Counted from the stretch's first letter, positions 9,137 to 18,641 are shown. The stretch is DNA of 64,000 nt from Betaproteobacteria bacterium (GCA_005882995.1 VBCY01000158.1:1-64000), one strand, 5' to 3'. The notes: generated by a model not told the origin, from the sequence alone. Translations and numbers: made by a program.

Positions 9137-9462
9137 AAGTGGACATCGAATTGACCCAGGCTATCTGGATCGAGGACGCCGGAGCGATATCGCTCACTGA
9201 GCTCGCCGAACGCTCGGGGCTGGAGGAAGCGCGACTGCGTGACCTCGTGGATTATGGCGCGCTCGCACCCATCGATCCCTCCGCTGCCGCGTGGACCTTC
9301 AGCGCCGAATGCGTGGTCACCGCGAAAACGGCATGTCGGCTGCTCAACGATTTCGAGCTCGAGCCGCATGGACTGGTCGTTGTACTCACGCTGCTCGAAC
9401 GAATCCGCGCACTCGAGAACGAGCTGCGGCGGCTGCAGGCGCGAATGCCGCGAGTGCGATAG
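9133..9462 (+). CDS. cbpM: CbpM-like modulator of CbpA
   Basis: 109 residues. It begins with a MerR-like helical segment ([12 protein letters not shown], then [10 protein letters not shown]) and ends with a coiled helix rich in Leu, Glu and Arg, the layout of CbpM. CbpM binds the J domain of CbpA and blocks both co-chaperone and DNA-binding activities. The 4-base overlap with cbpA suggests coupled translation and stoichiometric control. It converges on the DHH phosphoesterase gene with 22 bases between stops. Confidence 0.88.
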   Translation: MKVDIELTQAIWIEDAGAISLTELAERSGLEEARLRDLVDYGALAPIDPSAAAWTFSAECVVTAKTACRLLNDFELEPHGLVVVLTLLERIRALENELRRLQARMPRVR

Positions 9463-9484
9463 GTGGGAAGACCAGCCGCGAAAC

Positions 9485-10441
9485 TCAGCAGAACATTTGC
9501 TCGAAGCGGCGTACGAAGTCCGCGAGCTGATCGGCGGGCAAGCAATTGATGCCGGCCGCAGCCATTCGACCGCCACCTGACGAGAATTGCCGGCACAAGG
9601 CGTCGGCGCCCGAAGCGCGCTTTCGCGGTGCGCGAACGCTTACCGTATAAGCACCCTGCCCGCTCGGTGCAACAACAGCATGAGCGCGATCCGGTGAAGC
9701 GTTGGCGAGTTCATTGGCGAGAGCACCCCTCACGCGGCGTGCCCAGGGAGCGTCGGGAAGAACGTAGATAGCCGCGCGCTCCGACATGACCGCCGGCGCG
9801 ATCGTTCTCGCCTGCGAGAGATCACTGCGTCTCGCTTCGCCAAGCTCGCCGAACACCGCTTCAGCATGGATGAAGCGGAAGGGATCGGTGTGGCGCCGCA
9901 GGCTCCGATACAGCGTCGACGGCGCGGCGATGAGATCGGCTTCGCTGTCGCCGTAGGCGTTGTAGGCGATATTCCTGCCGAGTTCTTTGAGTGCCGCGAC
10001 GCGGTCGCACGACAGCGACATCGACTTCGCCAAGTCGGTCGCCTGCTGATCGAGATCGTCACCGAAGGCGGCCACGATGGCCCACACGCGCTGGCTGCCT
10101 TTGAGATAACGATCGACCAGTATGCCGGTGCACACCCCTGGCGACGTATCGATGTGCGCTTCCAGCCCCGGATGTTCCGGCACTGCGCCTGCAAAGTGAT
10201 GATCGAAGTATTGGACCGTCACGCCGCGGTCAAGCAGCGAAAGCAACGCCGCGCGATTGGCGTCGACCGAGATGTCGAGGGCAGTCACTGCGTCGCCGCG
10301 CTGCGCTGGCACGCGATCCAGCAGCGCAACGTCGCGTTTGGCACCGGTCACCAGTACCGCTTCGATGGGCTTCGCGAGGCGAAGCTGCAGCAGCGAGCAG
10401 ATCCCGTCGGCGTCGCCATTGAACACGTCGAAACAGGTCAT
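9485..10441 (-). CDS. DHH-family phosphoesterase (DHH/DHHA1)
   Basis: 318 residues. Metal-binding motifs are present in order: F-N-G-D-A-D-G near the N-terminus, L-D-I-S-V-D, F-D-H-H-F-A-G at about 80-86 and F-G-D-D-L-D. The C-terminal region ends with S-S-G-G-G-R-x-A-A-G-I, the glycine-rich DHHA1 substrate site. This family includes oligoribonucleases, RecJ-like nucleases and cyclic-dinucleotide phosphodiesterases; the exact substrate cannot be read from the sequence. The ATG at 10441 is chosen because M-T-C-F-D-V-F-N-G-D-A-D-G gives a standard N-terminus; the longer frame to 10501 overlaps the kinase gene. It is the last gene of a leftward string. Confidence 0.87.
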   Translation of the reverse strand: MTCFDVFNGDADGICSLLQLRLAKPIEAVLVTGAKRDVALLDRVPAQRGDAVTALDISVDANRAALLSLLDRGVTVQYFDHHFAGAVPEHPGLEAHIDTSPGVCTGILVDRYLKGSQRVWAIVAAFGDDLDQQATDLAKSMSLSCDRVAALKELGRNIAYNAYGDSEADLIAAPSTLYRSLRRHTDPFRFIHAEAVFGELGEARRSDLSQARTIAPAVMSERAAIYVLPDAPWARRVRGALANELANASPDRAHAVVAPSGQGAYTVSVRAPRKRASGADALCRQFSSGGGRMAAAGINCLPADQLADFVRRFEQMFC

Positions 10442-10497
10442 GGCGATGAGCCTAGCAGATCCGCATCGGCTGCAGCGACCGTCGCCATCACGCTGGG

Positions 10498-12153
10498 TCA
10501 AGCCCGATCGTCGCGTCCCAATCTCTGCAGCACACCCTGCCAGTGTGCTGGCGAACGCGCTTCCGAAAGCGGCGCTTCGGCATCCCAGGCAACGACGTCG
10601 GCGAGCTCGTCGGACGCCAGCGGCTCCTGAGTGCGCAGTTGAAAGTCGAGCACAGCGAGGTTGGCGTCGGAGGCATCGTTTTCGGTCTTTCGCCGCTGCT
10701 CGATCCGTTTGCGCAAGATCGCCGCGTCGGCCTCCAAGCTGACAATAACGAACGGCACGCGGAACTCCGCTGCGAGCTTGCGAAACATGTCACGCTGCCA
10801 GCGCTTGAGGAACGCGGCGTCGATGATCGAGACGTAGCCCGCCCTCACTGCAGAACGTGCGAATGCGAGCACACCGCCGTACGTTCTTTCGGTCGCCTGC
10901 AGCGTATACAGACCCGCTTCGACTTCCGCCTCGTCGCGTTGGCTCGCATCGCCTGCAATGCGCTTGCGCTCGACGTCGGTGCGGACGCGCACCCCGCGAG
11001 TTATCTCGACAAGCGCCTGCGAGACAGTGGTCTTGCCGCAGCCGGAAAGGCCGTGGGTGATGATGATCGCCGGCTGAGGCGGCTCTGCATTGCGTCGGGC
11101 GAGCTTGACATAGCCGGCATATTCGTCGCGCGCGGAAGCCTTGGCGCCCGCTTCGCCGCATTGCGCTGCACGAAGTCTCGCGATCTTGGCCCGCACCAGC
11201 GCCCGATAAACGAGATAGAAGCGCAGCACGCTCAACCCGTCGTAATCACCGGTGATCTCAAGGTACGCGCTCAGGAAGCGGTAAGCGAAATCGGCACGGC
11301 CGCGGTCCTCCAGGTCCATCACTGTGAATGCGACTTCACTCATGACGTCGATCCAGCGCATCGCCTCACTGAATTCGATGCCATCAAAGATCACGGGTTT
11401 GCCGCCGATGAGCGCGATGTTGCCCAAGTGCAGGTCGCCGTGGCATTCGCGCACGAAGCCTTCCTGGCGACGGCGCAGCATTATCGTGGCGCGCGCTGCA
11501 TAATCGCGTTCGGTCCACGCTTCGAGGACGTCGAGGTCGGCGGAGCCTGCTGTGCAATCCAGCAAAGGACGGATCTGCGTGAAGTTCTGCCGGGCGATGC
11601 GAAGCACCTCGTCCGGCATGCCGAAGGAGGTGCCCAGCCGCACCACCCCGATCGTGCGATGAAAGACCGCCACGGCGCTCGCCAGCGCATCGATATCGGA
11701 GGCCTTGAGCTCGTCCCGGGCAAGCACTTCACTGGCCAACGCCTGCTGCGGAAATTCTCGCAGCTTCACTGCGTATTCCAACACCGGACCCTCGCCGCCT
11801 ATGAGCGGCGCTTCCAACTTTCCGGTGATGGGAACCACATCCAGATAGAGTGAGGGAGCAAGCCGACGATTGAGCCGGAGCTCCTCCTCGCAGTAAAAGC
11901 GCCGTGCAGGCAGTGTGGTGAAGTCCAGGAACCCCAGATTGACTGCCTTTTTGATCTTGTACGCGAACTCGCCGGTCAGAAGAACGTAGGAGATATGCGT
12001 TTCGAGCAGCTTGACTCGTGAGCGGTCAGCGACAAGGCCATGCTGCACCAGCGCCGTGACGAGTCGCTTCTGGGCAGCCGCGTCGAGGTCGCTTTTCGCG
12101 GTGTCCCCGCTGGGCCGGTGTCTTAAGCTGATTTCGATCATGCCGAGCGCCAT
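10498..12153 (-). CDS. bifunctional APH-like phosphotransferase / P-loop kinase
   Basis: 551 residues in two parts. Residues about 1-330 form an aminoglycoside-phosphotransferase-like domain with H-G-D-L-H-L-G-N (catalytic Asp and metal Asn) and I-F-D-G-I-E-F. Residues about 370-530 form a P-loop kinase with G-L-S-G-C-G-K-T-T and a late Arg-rich lid. This fusion is recurrent in proteobacteria but its small-molecule substrate is unknown; it is not evidence for antibiotic resistance. The gene lies between the hibernation factor and the DHH enzyme, and a near-consensus FNR box ends 27 bases before its start, suggesting low-oxygen activation of this gene pair. Confidence 0.88.
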   Translation of the reverse strand: MALGMIEISLRHRPSGDTAKSDLDAAAQKRLVTALVQHGLVADRSRVKLLETHISYVLLTGEFAYKIKKAVNLGFLDFTTLPARRFYCEEELRLNRRLAPSLYLDVVPITGKLEAPLIGGEGPVLEYAVKLREFPQQALASEVLARDELKASDIDALASAVAVFHRTIGVVRLGTSFGMPDEVLRIARQNFTQIRPLLDCTAGSADLDVLEAWTERDYAARATIMLRRRQEGFVRECHGDLHLGNIALIGGKPVIFDGIEFSEAMRWIDVMSEVAFTVMDLEDRGRADFAYRFLSAYLEITGDYDGLSVLRFYLVYRALVRAKIARLRAAQCGEAGAKASARDEYAGYVKLARRNAEPPQPAIIITHGLSGCGKTTVSQALVEITRGVRVRTDVERKRIAGDASQRDEAEVEAGLYTLQATERTYGGVLAFARSAVRAGYVSIIDAAFLKRWQRDMFRKLAAEFRVPFVIVSLEADAAILRKRIEQRRKTENDASDANLAVLDFQLRTQEPLASDELADVVAWDAEAPLSEARSPAHWQGVLQRLGRDDRA

Positions 12154-12179
12154 GATCGATCTTCAGCGAGCGCGCTGCG

Positions 12180-12193
12180 TTGATCGAGGTCAA
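12180..12193. promoter_or_regulatory. candidate FNR box
   Basis: TTGATcgagGTCAA matches the FNR/ANR consensus TTGAT-N4-ATCAA at 9 of 10 positions. It lies over the last codons of the hibernation-factor gene and 27 bases before the start of the APH/kinase gene on the minus strand. The window encodes an FNR with an intact DNA-reading helix. The short distance to the start codon would place a promoter very close to the start, or inside the box region, so repression or a leaderless mRNA is also possible. Confidence 0.5.
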
Positions 12194-12528
12194 GTGCGCG
12201 CTGAGTGGGCCTTTACCTCGCCCCTTTGGCGGCGTGCGGTCCCCTCGAGCTGGCGGGTGGCACCCGCGAAGGCCTCCTTGAGCGCGACATACACGTCCTC
12301 GTCGTCCTTGTGATTGACTACGAGCTCGTGCTGCGGAATGCGAAGATCGATGCGGACACTGAAGCGGCGCCCCTGCTGCTTGTGCCGTGCAATTTCCTCG
12401 ATGGTCACGTAGCAGCTCACGATGCGAGCATTGAAGTTCTCAAGTTTCGCAACTTCGTCGCGGATGCGCTCCTCGAGTGCAGGCGACTGCGGCATGTGTC
12501 GGACGGTGATGCGCAAGGGAACTTGCAT
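12190..12528 (-). CDS. short HPF/RaiA-family ribosome hibernation factor
   Basis: 112 residues with the beta-alpha-beta-beta-beta-alpha HPF pattern: V-P-L-R-I-T-V-R-H at the start, a helix A-L-E-E-R-I-R-D-E-V-A-K-L, and a final helix D-V-Y-V-A-L-K-E-A-F-A-G-A. Such proteins bind the 30S decoding site and inactivate 70S ribosomes during stress. It lacks the C-terminal dimerisation domain of long HPF. ATG at 12528 is chosen for its GGAGG site seven bases upstream. It is flanked by the BCAM0308-type gene upstream and the kinase downstream, apparently on one transcript. Confidence 0.87.
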   Translation of the reverse strand: MQVPLRITVRHMPQSPALEERIRDEVAKLENFNARIVSCYVTIEEIARHKQQGRRFSVRIDLRIPQHELVVNHKDDEDVYVALKEAFAGATRQLEGTARRQRGEVKAHSART

Positions 12529-12575
12529 TGTCGCCTCCGGTAGAGTCGCGCACGACGAGTCGCGGTACTCCCACT

Positions 12576-13115
12576 TCAACGCTCCCACGTGACATGCAGC
12601 GTATACTCGTCTTCGCCGTAGCGCGTTTCCAGCTTCCCATGATAGGCCCGTTCGAGCGCGTTTCCGATGCGCCGCGGCGTATGGATGTCGGTGGTCGTGA
12701 CCACAATCTCGTCGGGCGCTTCGTTCACGTCCATGATGCGGTTCATCGGGTGCTCGTCACGCTCCTGCCTTGCTTCGTGGCGCAGGAGTTGCAGGACTTC
12801 GTCGCGATGGCTTCCGAGAAACGCCCCCGAGAGGGTCACCACGCCGGCAGGCAGCCTGTCGCGGATGCGCCGGCATGCCGGGCAGCGCTCGCGATTGGCG
12901 TCCTCGGGCGGGCTCGCCCATTGCCAGCGACCTCGGTGGAAAACGGCTCCGCAACTCTCGCAAACCGTCGGTTCGGGATACTTGCCTCTCGCCTGATAGG
13001 GATCGTGACGCGGATCATCGAAGATACGGTCGCGATAGGAACTGCGCGTAGCGCCGCTGATCGGCGTATCGGGCGTCCTGATAGGGTTTCTGCGAGTCAC
13101 CTTGATTGATAACAC
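12576..13115 (-). CDS. BCAM0308-family protein with zinc ribbon
   Basis: About 179 residues. The N-terminal third is basic and followed by D-P-Y-Q-A-R-G-K-Y-P-E-P, then C-E-S-C and C-P-A-C about 30 residues apart, a four-cysteine zinc ribbon. The C-terminal ~60 residues form an alpha-beta domain (M-D-V-N-E-A-P-D-E-I-V-V-T-T-T). The family is named after Burkholderia BCAM0308, found in a low-oxygen-activated locus of B. cenocepacia; its function is unknown. The reading frame extends to 13400, but that upstream part overlaps the aldolase gene. I propose the GTG at 13115; another GTG at 13100 is possible. It heads the leftward stress string. Confidence 0.78.
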   Translation of the reverse strand: MLSIKVTRRNPIRTPDTPISGATRSSYRDRIFDDPRHDPYQARGKYPEPTVCESCGAVFHRGRWQWASPPEDANRERCPACRRIRDRLPAGVVTLSGAFLGSHRDEVLQLLRHEARQERDEHPMNRIMDVNEAPDEIVVTTTDIHTPRRIGNALERAYHGKLETRYGEDEYTLHVTWER

Positions 13116-13312
13116 CCCGGATACTAGCGAACGTCCGCCGCGGCCCGTGACGCTCGTACTGGTTCGAGTCGAGCACGCGCCCAGAAGTTCACCGGCTTGC
13201 CGCCACACGGGCCTGCATTGGCGCTTGCACCCATTTTCGGCGACGCCGATAGGCGGTAAGCTAACGGTTGAATCCCTCGCTCCGCCGCGGTCCAAATCCA
13301 AGGAGTCATTCA

Positions 13313-14338
13313 ATGCGCAACGAAGCTGAACTTCGGGCAACCATCGCCAAGATGGTTGAGCCGGGCAAGGGCGTGCTTGCCGCCGATGAAAGCATTCCAA
13401 CGATTACCAAGCGCTTCAAGGCGCTGAACATCGAGTCGACCGAGGAGACGCGGCGCGCCTACCGCACGCTGCTGTTCACGACCCGCGGCGCCGAGGAATA
13501 CTTAAGCGGCATTATTCTGTTCGAGGAGACGCTCACCCAGAAAGCCGACGACGGCACGCCCCTGCCCGAGCTGCTGATTCGACACGGCGTGATGCCGGGC
13601 ATCAAGGTCGACAAGGGAACCGTCCCACTTCCGGCGGCGCCCGGCGATCTGATCACCCAGGGGCTGGATGGCTTGGGCGAGAGACTCTTGCAATACAAGG
13701 CTCAAGGAGCGCGCTTTGCCAAGTGGCGGGAAGTCTACGGCGTCACCGATGTGAATCCGACGCCGCTCGGCGTCGCGGCCAACGCGGAAGTGCTGGCGCG
13801 TTACGCATCGATCTGCCAGGACGCCGGGATCGTTCCTATCGTCGAACCCGAAGTGCTTATCGACGGCGACCACACTATCGAGCGCTGCTACGAAGTGAGC
13901 GACGCGGTATTGCATGCGGTCTTCGATGCCCTGCACCGGCATCGGGTCATGCTCGAGGGCATGGTGCTCAAGCCGAGCATGGTGCTTCCCGGCAAAGATC
14001 GCCCCCCGAAGGCGAGTCCGCAAAAGGTTGCCGAGGCAACTCTACAGATATTGCGGCGCAACGTGCCTGCCGCCGTGCCATCGATCAACTTTTTATCCGG
14101 TGGGCAATCCCCTGACGAAGCGAGCGCCAATCTTAACGCGATGAATGTGATGTATCCCCATGCGCCGTGGGTCTTGTCGTTCTCGTACGCGCGCGCCCTG
14201 CAGGACCCGGCGATGCGTGCCTGGGCAGGACGCAAGGAAAATGTCGCCTTGGCGCAGGCCGCGTTCTATCGGCGCCTCAAGATGAACAGCCTGGCACGCA
14301 GCGGCAAGTGGAGCGAGGCAATGGAGCGGGCGGCCTAG
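13313..14338 (+). CDS. class I fructose-bisphosphate aldolase
   Basis: 341 residues and collinear with eukaryote-type class I aldolases: G-K-G-V-L-A-A-D-E-S (residues 18-27), A-K-W-R-E with the second lysine (137), V-E-P-E, and the Schiff-base lysine in G-M-V-L-K-P-S-M-V (Lys220). It catalyses reversible cleavage of fructose-1,6-bisphosphate in glycolysis and gluconeogenesis without metal. ATG at 13313 has AAGGAG eight bases upstream. It is divergent from the BCAM0308-type gene, with about 200 bases between starts that should contain both promoters. Confidence 0.95.
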   Translation: MRNEAELRATIAKMVEPGKGVLAADESIPTITKRFKALNIESTEETRRAYRTLLFTTRGAEEYLSGIILFEETLTQKADDGTPLPELLIRHGVMPGIKVDKGTVPLPAAPGDLITQGLDGLGERLLQYKAQGARFAKWREVYGVTDVNPTPLGVAANAEVLARYASICQDAGIVPIVEPEVLIDGDHTIERCYEVSDAVLHAVFDALHRHRVMLEGMVLKPSMVLPGKDRPPKASPQKVAEATLQILRRNVPAAVPSINFLSGGQSPDEASANLNAMNVMYPHAPWVLSFSYARALQDPAMRAWAGRKENVALAQAAFYRRLKMNSLARSGKWSEAMERAA

Positions 14339-14439
14339 CGAGTATATTCTCCGTCGCCGCGACCCACCCTCGTCTGCAGCTTCGCCTGCAGCGAATCCAC
14401 CTCATTGCTTGACTCATTGCCGCATCGCTACGCGGCTCG

Positions 14440-15636
14440 ATGACGCGAGCCATGCTTGCGCGTGAGCAGACGTATGTAGCGCGGCAGACGTGGGTCGCGA
14501 TCATGCTGCTGTGGCTCGCCGGCAATGGTTTGAGGCTCACAATCCTCGCCGTTCCGCCGGTGATCGCGATGATTCGCGATGAGTTCTCTCTCAGTGCGAC
14601 GGAAGTCGGTTTGCTGAGCAGCATCCCGCCCGCACTGTTCGCGGTGGCGGCGTTGGGAGGCTCACTGCTGGTGGCGCGTCTGGGCGTCAGAGGCGCGCTG
14701 GTCGGCGGACTGTTCATCGTGGCTCTGGGGTCGGCTCTGCGCGGCTTGAGCAGCGGGTACGCGGTTCTCTTCGCGACCACGATAATCATGTCGGTTGGCG
14801 TTGCCATCATGCAGCCGATCATGCCCACCACGGTGAGGCAATGGTTGCCGCATCGCATCGGTCTGGGCACCGCGATCTACACCAACGGCCTGCTCGTCGG
14901 AGAGATCTTCCCCACGCTTCTAACGATTCCCTTGGTACTGCCGCTGCTCGCAAACAGCTGGCGACTTTCACTGGTCTTCTGGTCGCTGCCGATCGCCATG
15001 ATCTCGGTCGCTGTCTATCTGTTTGCGCCGCGCGTACGCGAAAAGCACGGCGCGGCGCCGCGCAGCTGGATGCCCGATTGGCGCAACGGTCTCGTATGGC
15101 GGCTGGGAGCCTTGTTTTGCTGCATCAACGCCATCTACTTCAGCGCCAATGCCTTCATTCCCATCTATCTCACCAGCGCAGGCCGATCCGATTTGATCAC
15201 CGGTGCCTTGAGTGCGCTCAATTTCGGCCAGCTCCCCGCGTCGCTGCTGTTGCTGGTGACTGCCGGAAAACTGGAACGACGCGCGTGGCCGTACGTCGCT
15301 TCCGGTTTGTTGTCGCTCGTGTCGATTGCCGGCCTGGTGCTGATGGTCGGCCCCACGACGATCATCTGGGCAGCACTGCTCGGCTTCTCGGATTCGGCCG
15401 CGTTGATCGTCGGGCTCACGCTGCCCCCACTCCTTTGCCGCCCCGAAGACGTGGCGCGCACGTCGGCGGGAATGTTTACCATAAGCTATGGCGGCGCGGT
15501 TGCCATCGCCATCATCAGCGGCGCCGCGTGGGATATAAGCAGAACCCCGGCGCTGGCGTTTGTTCCCCTGGGCGCATGCGCGCTTGGCCTGGCCGCGGTG
15601 ACGCTGAGTCTTCGAGCAAAGAAGGAATTGGCTTGA
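14440..15636 (+). CDS. MFS transporter, CynX/NimT-like
   Basis: 398 residues with twelve predicted hydrophobic segments in two groups of six, separated by a charged loop (about residues 197-212). The first half has a G-x3-R-L-G-x-R motif-A-like loop (A-R-L-G-V-R-G). It resembles cyanate/nitroimidazole-type permeases (CynX/NimT), but substrate specificity cannot be read. ATG at 14440 is used; the in-frame ATG at 14452 is an alternative. No enzyme for cyanate or nitrate metabolism is adjacent. Confidence 0.85.
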   Translation: MTRAMLAREQTYVARQTWVAIMLLWLAGNGLRLTILAVPPVIAMIRDEFSLSATEVGLLSSIPPALFAVAALGGSLLVARLGVRGALVGGLFIVALGSALRGLSSGYAVLFATTIIMSVGVAIMQPIMPTTVRQWLPHRIGLGTAIYTNGLLVGEIFPTLLTIPLVLPLLANSWRLSLVFWSLPIAMISVAVYLFAPRVREKHGAAPRSWMPDWRNGLVWRLGALFCCINAIYFSANAFIPIYLTSAGRSDLITGALSALNFGQLPASLLLLVTAGKLERRAWPYVASGLLSLVSIAGLVLMVGPTTIIWAALLGFSDSAALIVGLTLPPLLCRPEDVARTSAGMFTISYGGAVAIAIISGAAWDISRTPALAFVPLGACALGLAAVTLSLRAKKELA

Positions 15637-15743
15637 GTCGGGACCCCTCGTATCGCCTCGACAATCAGGCGCTAGGTCACGCCGCGACGTAGACGTGCGG
15701 AGAGGCCCGGGTTTACTATCGACGAGCGCCTCGTCGAGCGCCC

Positions 15744-17602
15744 ATGCAACGCAAACTCACCGTTATTTTCTCCGCGGACGTGGTCGGTTACAGCACGCTC
15801 ATGGAGCGTGATGAAGCGGCTACGCTGGAACGGCTCAAAACAAACCGGAAGTCCATTTTCGATCCGTGCGTCGCAGCGCACGGGGGACGCATGGTCAAGC
15901 TGATGGGGGACGGTGCACTGGTCGAGTTCGGGAGCGTCGTTTCGGCGATCAACTGTGCTCACGAAATCCAGGAGGCGACCGAGACGGATCATAGCGCGCC
16001 GGAGACCGATCGCATCCGCTATCGCATCGGCATCACGCTGGGCGAAGTCATCGTCGAGGGTGAGGACATCTACGGCGACGGCGTGAACATGGCGGCTCGA
16101 CTGCAAACACTCGCTCCTCGCGGCGGAGTCGCGGTATCGCGCGCGGTGCGCGACCAGGTGCTGGGCAAGGTCGCGATCGACTTCGATGATCTGGGAGAGC
16201 ACAGCGTCAGGAACATCGAGCGCCCGATTCAGGTTTTCGCCATGCGGATGGCAACGACCAACACACCTCAATCGCCGTCAACGCAGCAAAAACCGCAACT
16301 CTCGATCTGCGTCCTGCCGTTTTCCAACATGAGGGGGACCCGGAGCAGGAATATTTCAGCGACGGCATCACCGAGGACATCATCACCGATCTCTCCAAGG
16401 TCTCTGCGCTGTGGGTCGCGGCTCGCAACACGGCTTTCACCTTCAAGGGCAAGCACGTCGATGCCGCACAGATCGCGAAGCAACTCAAGGTGAGCCATCT
16501 GCTGGAAGGCAGCGTGCGCAAGGCCGGCGGCCGCGTGCGGATCACCGCTCAGCTCATCGACGGCGCGACAGGAGGCCATGTCTGGGCCGAGCGCTACGAT
16601 CGCGACTTGAACGACATCTTCGCGCTGCAGGATGAGATCTCGCAGGCCATTGTGGCGGCCTTGAAACTCAAGCTGCTGCCCGAGGAGAAAAAGGCAATCG
16701 AGAAACGCGGTACGAACAATCTCGAGGCCTACAACCTATATCTGATGGCTCGGCAGTACAGCGTGACCGGCAATATCGGAGCCGCCCGCCGCAACGAAAT
16801 GATCATCCGCCTGTGCCGACGCGCCACCGAAATCGATCCTGAATACGCTCGGCCCTGGGCGCTGTTGGCCATCGCACAAATGAGCTTGCGGTTTCATCTG
16901 GGGCGTGAGGGAGACGACGGTCTGGCCGCCGCGGAACGCGCGCTATCCCTCGATGCGAATCTTCCCGAAGCGCATTCTGCGAAGGCTCGGGCGCTGACGC
17001 AAAACGGCCGCTTCGATGAGGCGCTGCGCGAAATCGAGATTGCCCTTCGCCTCGACCCCGAGTCCTACGAAGTCAACAGCGCTGCGGGGCGATGGCACTA
17101 CATCAGGCGCCGATTCGACGAGGCCATCCGCTACTACGAGAAGGCCGCGGCGCTCATGGAGACAGATTATCTCGCGGCTGGCTTGCTGGTGAGCTGCTAC
17201 AAGGCGACCGGAGATGCCGAGGGAGTGCGTCGAGCCGCCAAGCGTGCGCTGGCGCGCACCGAGAGAATCGTCGCACTCGAGCCCGACAATGGATCAGCGA
17301 TGAGCTATGCCGTCGGGGCGCTCGCCGCGCTGGGCGAGTCGGAGCGTGCCAAGGAGTGGGCCGAACGCGCGCTGCTGCTCGATCCCGACAACCTGAACTT
17401 GCGCTACAACTTTGCCTGCACGCTGGTGGTCGACCTGCACGAATTCGAAGCCGCGCTCGACTTGCTCGAACCGGCGTTCAAGCAATTGCGGATCGAGGCG
17501 GTGAATTGGGCGAAAACCGATCCCGATCTGGATCTCATACGCGGTCATCCTCGCTTCAGCGCAATGCTCCAGGCAGCGGAAGCCCGCTTGACGCGGGCCT
17601 GA
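15744..17602 (+). pseudogene. adenylate cyclase-TPR protein, broken by one frameshift
   Basis: The first frame (15744 to about 16335) encodes a class III cyclase catalytic domain: metal Asp12 in S-A-D-V-V-G-Y-S, K-L-M-G-D-G (Lys52 purine pocket, Asp56), and V-N-M-A-A-R-L with the transition-state Asn and Arg. Homology then continues as L-P-F-S-N-M in one frame and D-P-E-Q-E-Y-F-S-D-G in another. One missing base in the G run at 16333-16337 explains this. The second frame runs to 17602 and carries a conserved linker domain and several TPR units. As sequenced, the protein stops at 16493. A sequencing error in the homopolymer is possible; otherwise this is a recently broken cAMP-signalling gene. 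Confidence 0.8.
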
Positions 17603-17654
17603 GGCAGTCTGCTGCATAGACTTCGTCTCATCCCAGGACCCACGCTTTATGCAA

Positions 17655-18459
17655 CTGGCGATCCCGCTGTTGCGCCCATCTTCGCATCGGAAAGCGGGCG
17701 CTCGAGCTTCCCGCAGCCGACTGTCCGGTCATTCCTTCGCTCGCAGGTCGCAGCATCGTGCCCCACGACCATCGCAACTACTTTCTTTCGCAGAGTCCCG
17801 CCGCCGACGAATTGCGGCGCAACGCCGACGTGATTCTCGTAGTCGGCTCGCGCGTAGGCAACCTCGACGTGCCCTACGACAAGTACTGGGGCGCGCCGTC
17901 AGCTTCCAGCCTGATCCATGTCGACGTCGATCCGCGCCACATCGGTGTCTCGCGGCCGGTCGCTTTGGGTATCGTCGCCGACGCCAAAGCAAAGCTCGAA
18001 GGCTTGTGCGCCAGGCTTTCGAGCCGCGCGATCGCCAGCCGCGGCCGGCAAACTTGGTGACCCCTCGCGCGAGGTGGTCTGCGTAACGGGCGACGGGGCA
18101 GCCGGCTTCAACATCATGGAGTTGCAAAGCGCAGTGCGCGAAGGCGTGAAGCTCACCGTGGTCGTGCTCGCCGAGGGTCAGTGGTCGATGGAGATTCCCA
18201 ACCCTACCGCACGCTGGGGGAAGACTTTCGGCACCGCAATGGGCACGGTCGATTGGGCTCGAGTCGCCAAAGGCCTTGGCTGTCACGGCGAAACCGTGGA
18301 TTCCTGACCAAGCTGGCTCCCGCGCTCGAGCGGGCACGAGCGCATCGAGGGCCGTCGCTCGTCTGCGTACGTACCAGCGTCGAAGCCAATCTGTCGGTAC
18401 CGCCGGCGGTCTTGGGACGCTTCTTCGAAGTGTATTTCGGGTCGAGCCAGAACACCTGA
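17655..18459 (+). pseudogene. decayed thiamine-pyrophosphate enzyme (acetolactate synthase-like)
   Basis: Three collinear fragments in different frames. The first (to 18057) reads as the middle domain of a TPP enzyme: P-H-D-H-R-N, V-I-L-V-V-G-S-R-V-G, V-D-V-D-P. The second (about 18058-18307) is the TPP-binding domain: V-C-V-T-G-D-G-A-A-G-F-N. The third (about 18303-18459) is the C-terminal tail, L-V-C-V-R-T-S-V-E-A-N. The N-terminal domain is missing and the pieces are shorter than an intact enzyme, so deletion and frameshifts have both occurred. Closest in style to acetolactate synthase/benzoylformate decarboxylase-type proteins. Not functional. Confidence 0.75.
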
Positions 18460-18615
18460 TTGACTGATCGAGCGAGCATTCGAATCCGAATCGCTGAAGG
18501 CAGAGAACCATCCCCCAATGCGATGCTATTGACGTTGCCTGTGCATCGCGGTAGCTTCGTCGTCATTCCAAGCGACGGCGCATTTCAAACGTCTTTTCGC
18601 TGACCGTCGCGTTTG

Positions 18616-18641
18616 CTGAAAGGGTCATCCGGCCCTTTCAG
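18616..18641. repeat. 9-bp perfect inverted repeat upstream of aor operon
   Basis: CTGAAAGGG, an 8-base loop, then CCCTTTCAG, located 75 bases before the GTG start of aorA. No T-run follows, so it is not a standard terminator. It could be an operator or a 5' untranslated hairpin of the aor transcript. The surrounding 18460-18715 interval holds no gene, and I do not see a convincing sigma-54 or FNR site in it. Confidence 0.55.

Noticed and set aside
9866-11853. Long plus-strand frames opposite the DHH and kinase genes
   Set aside because: They are mirror frames of strongly supported genes in GC-rich DNA, with no recognisable domain.
16490-17602. Separate TPR gene starting at 16490
   Set aside because: The start lies inside a conserved domain that continues from the cyclase frame; there is no ribosome binding site. 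It is the second half of one broken gene.
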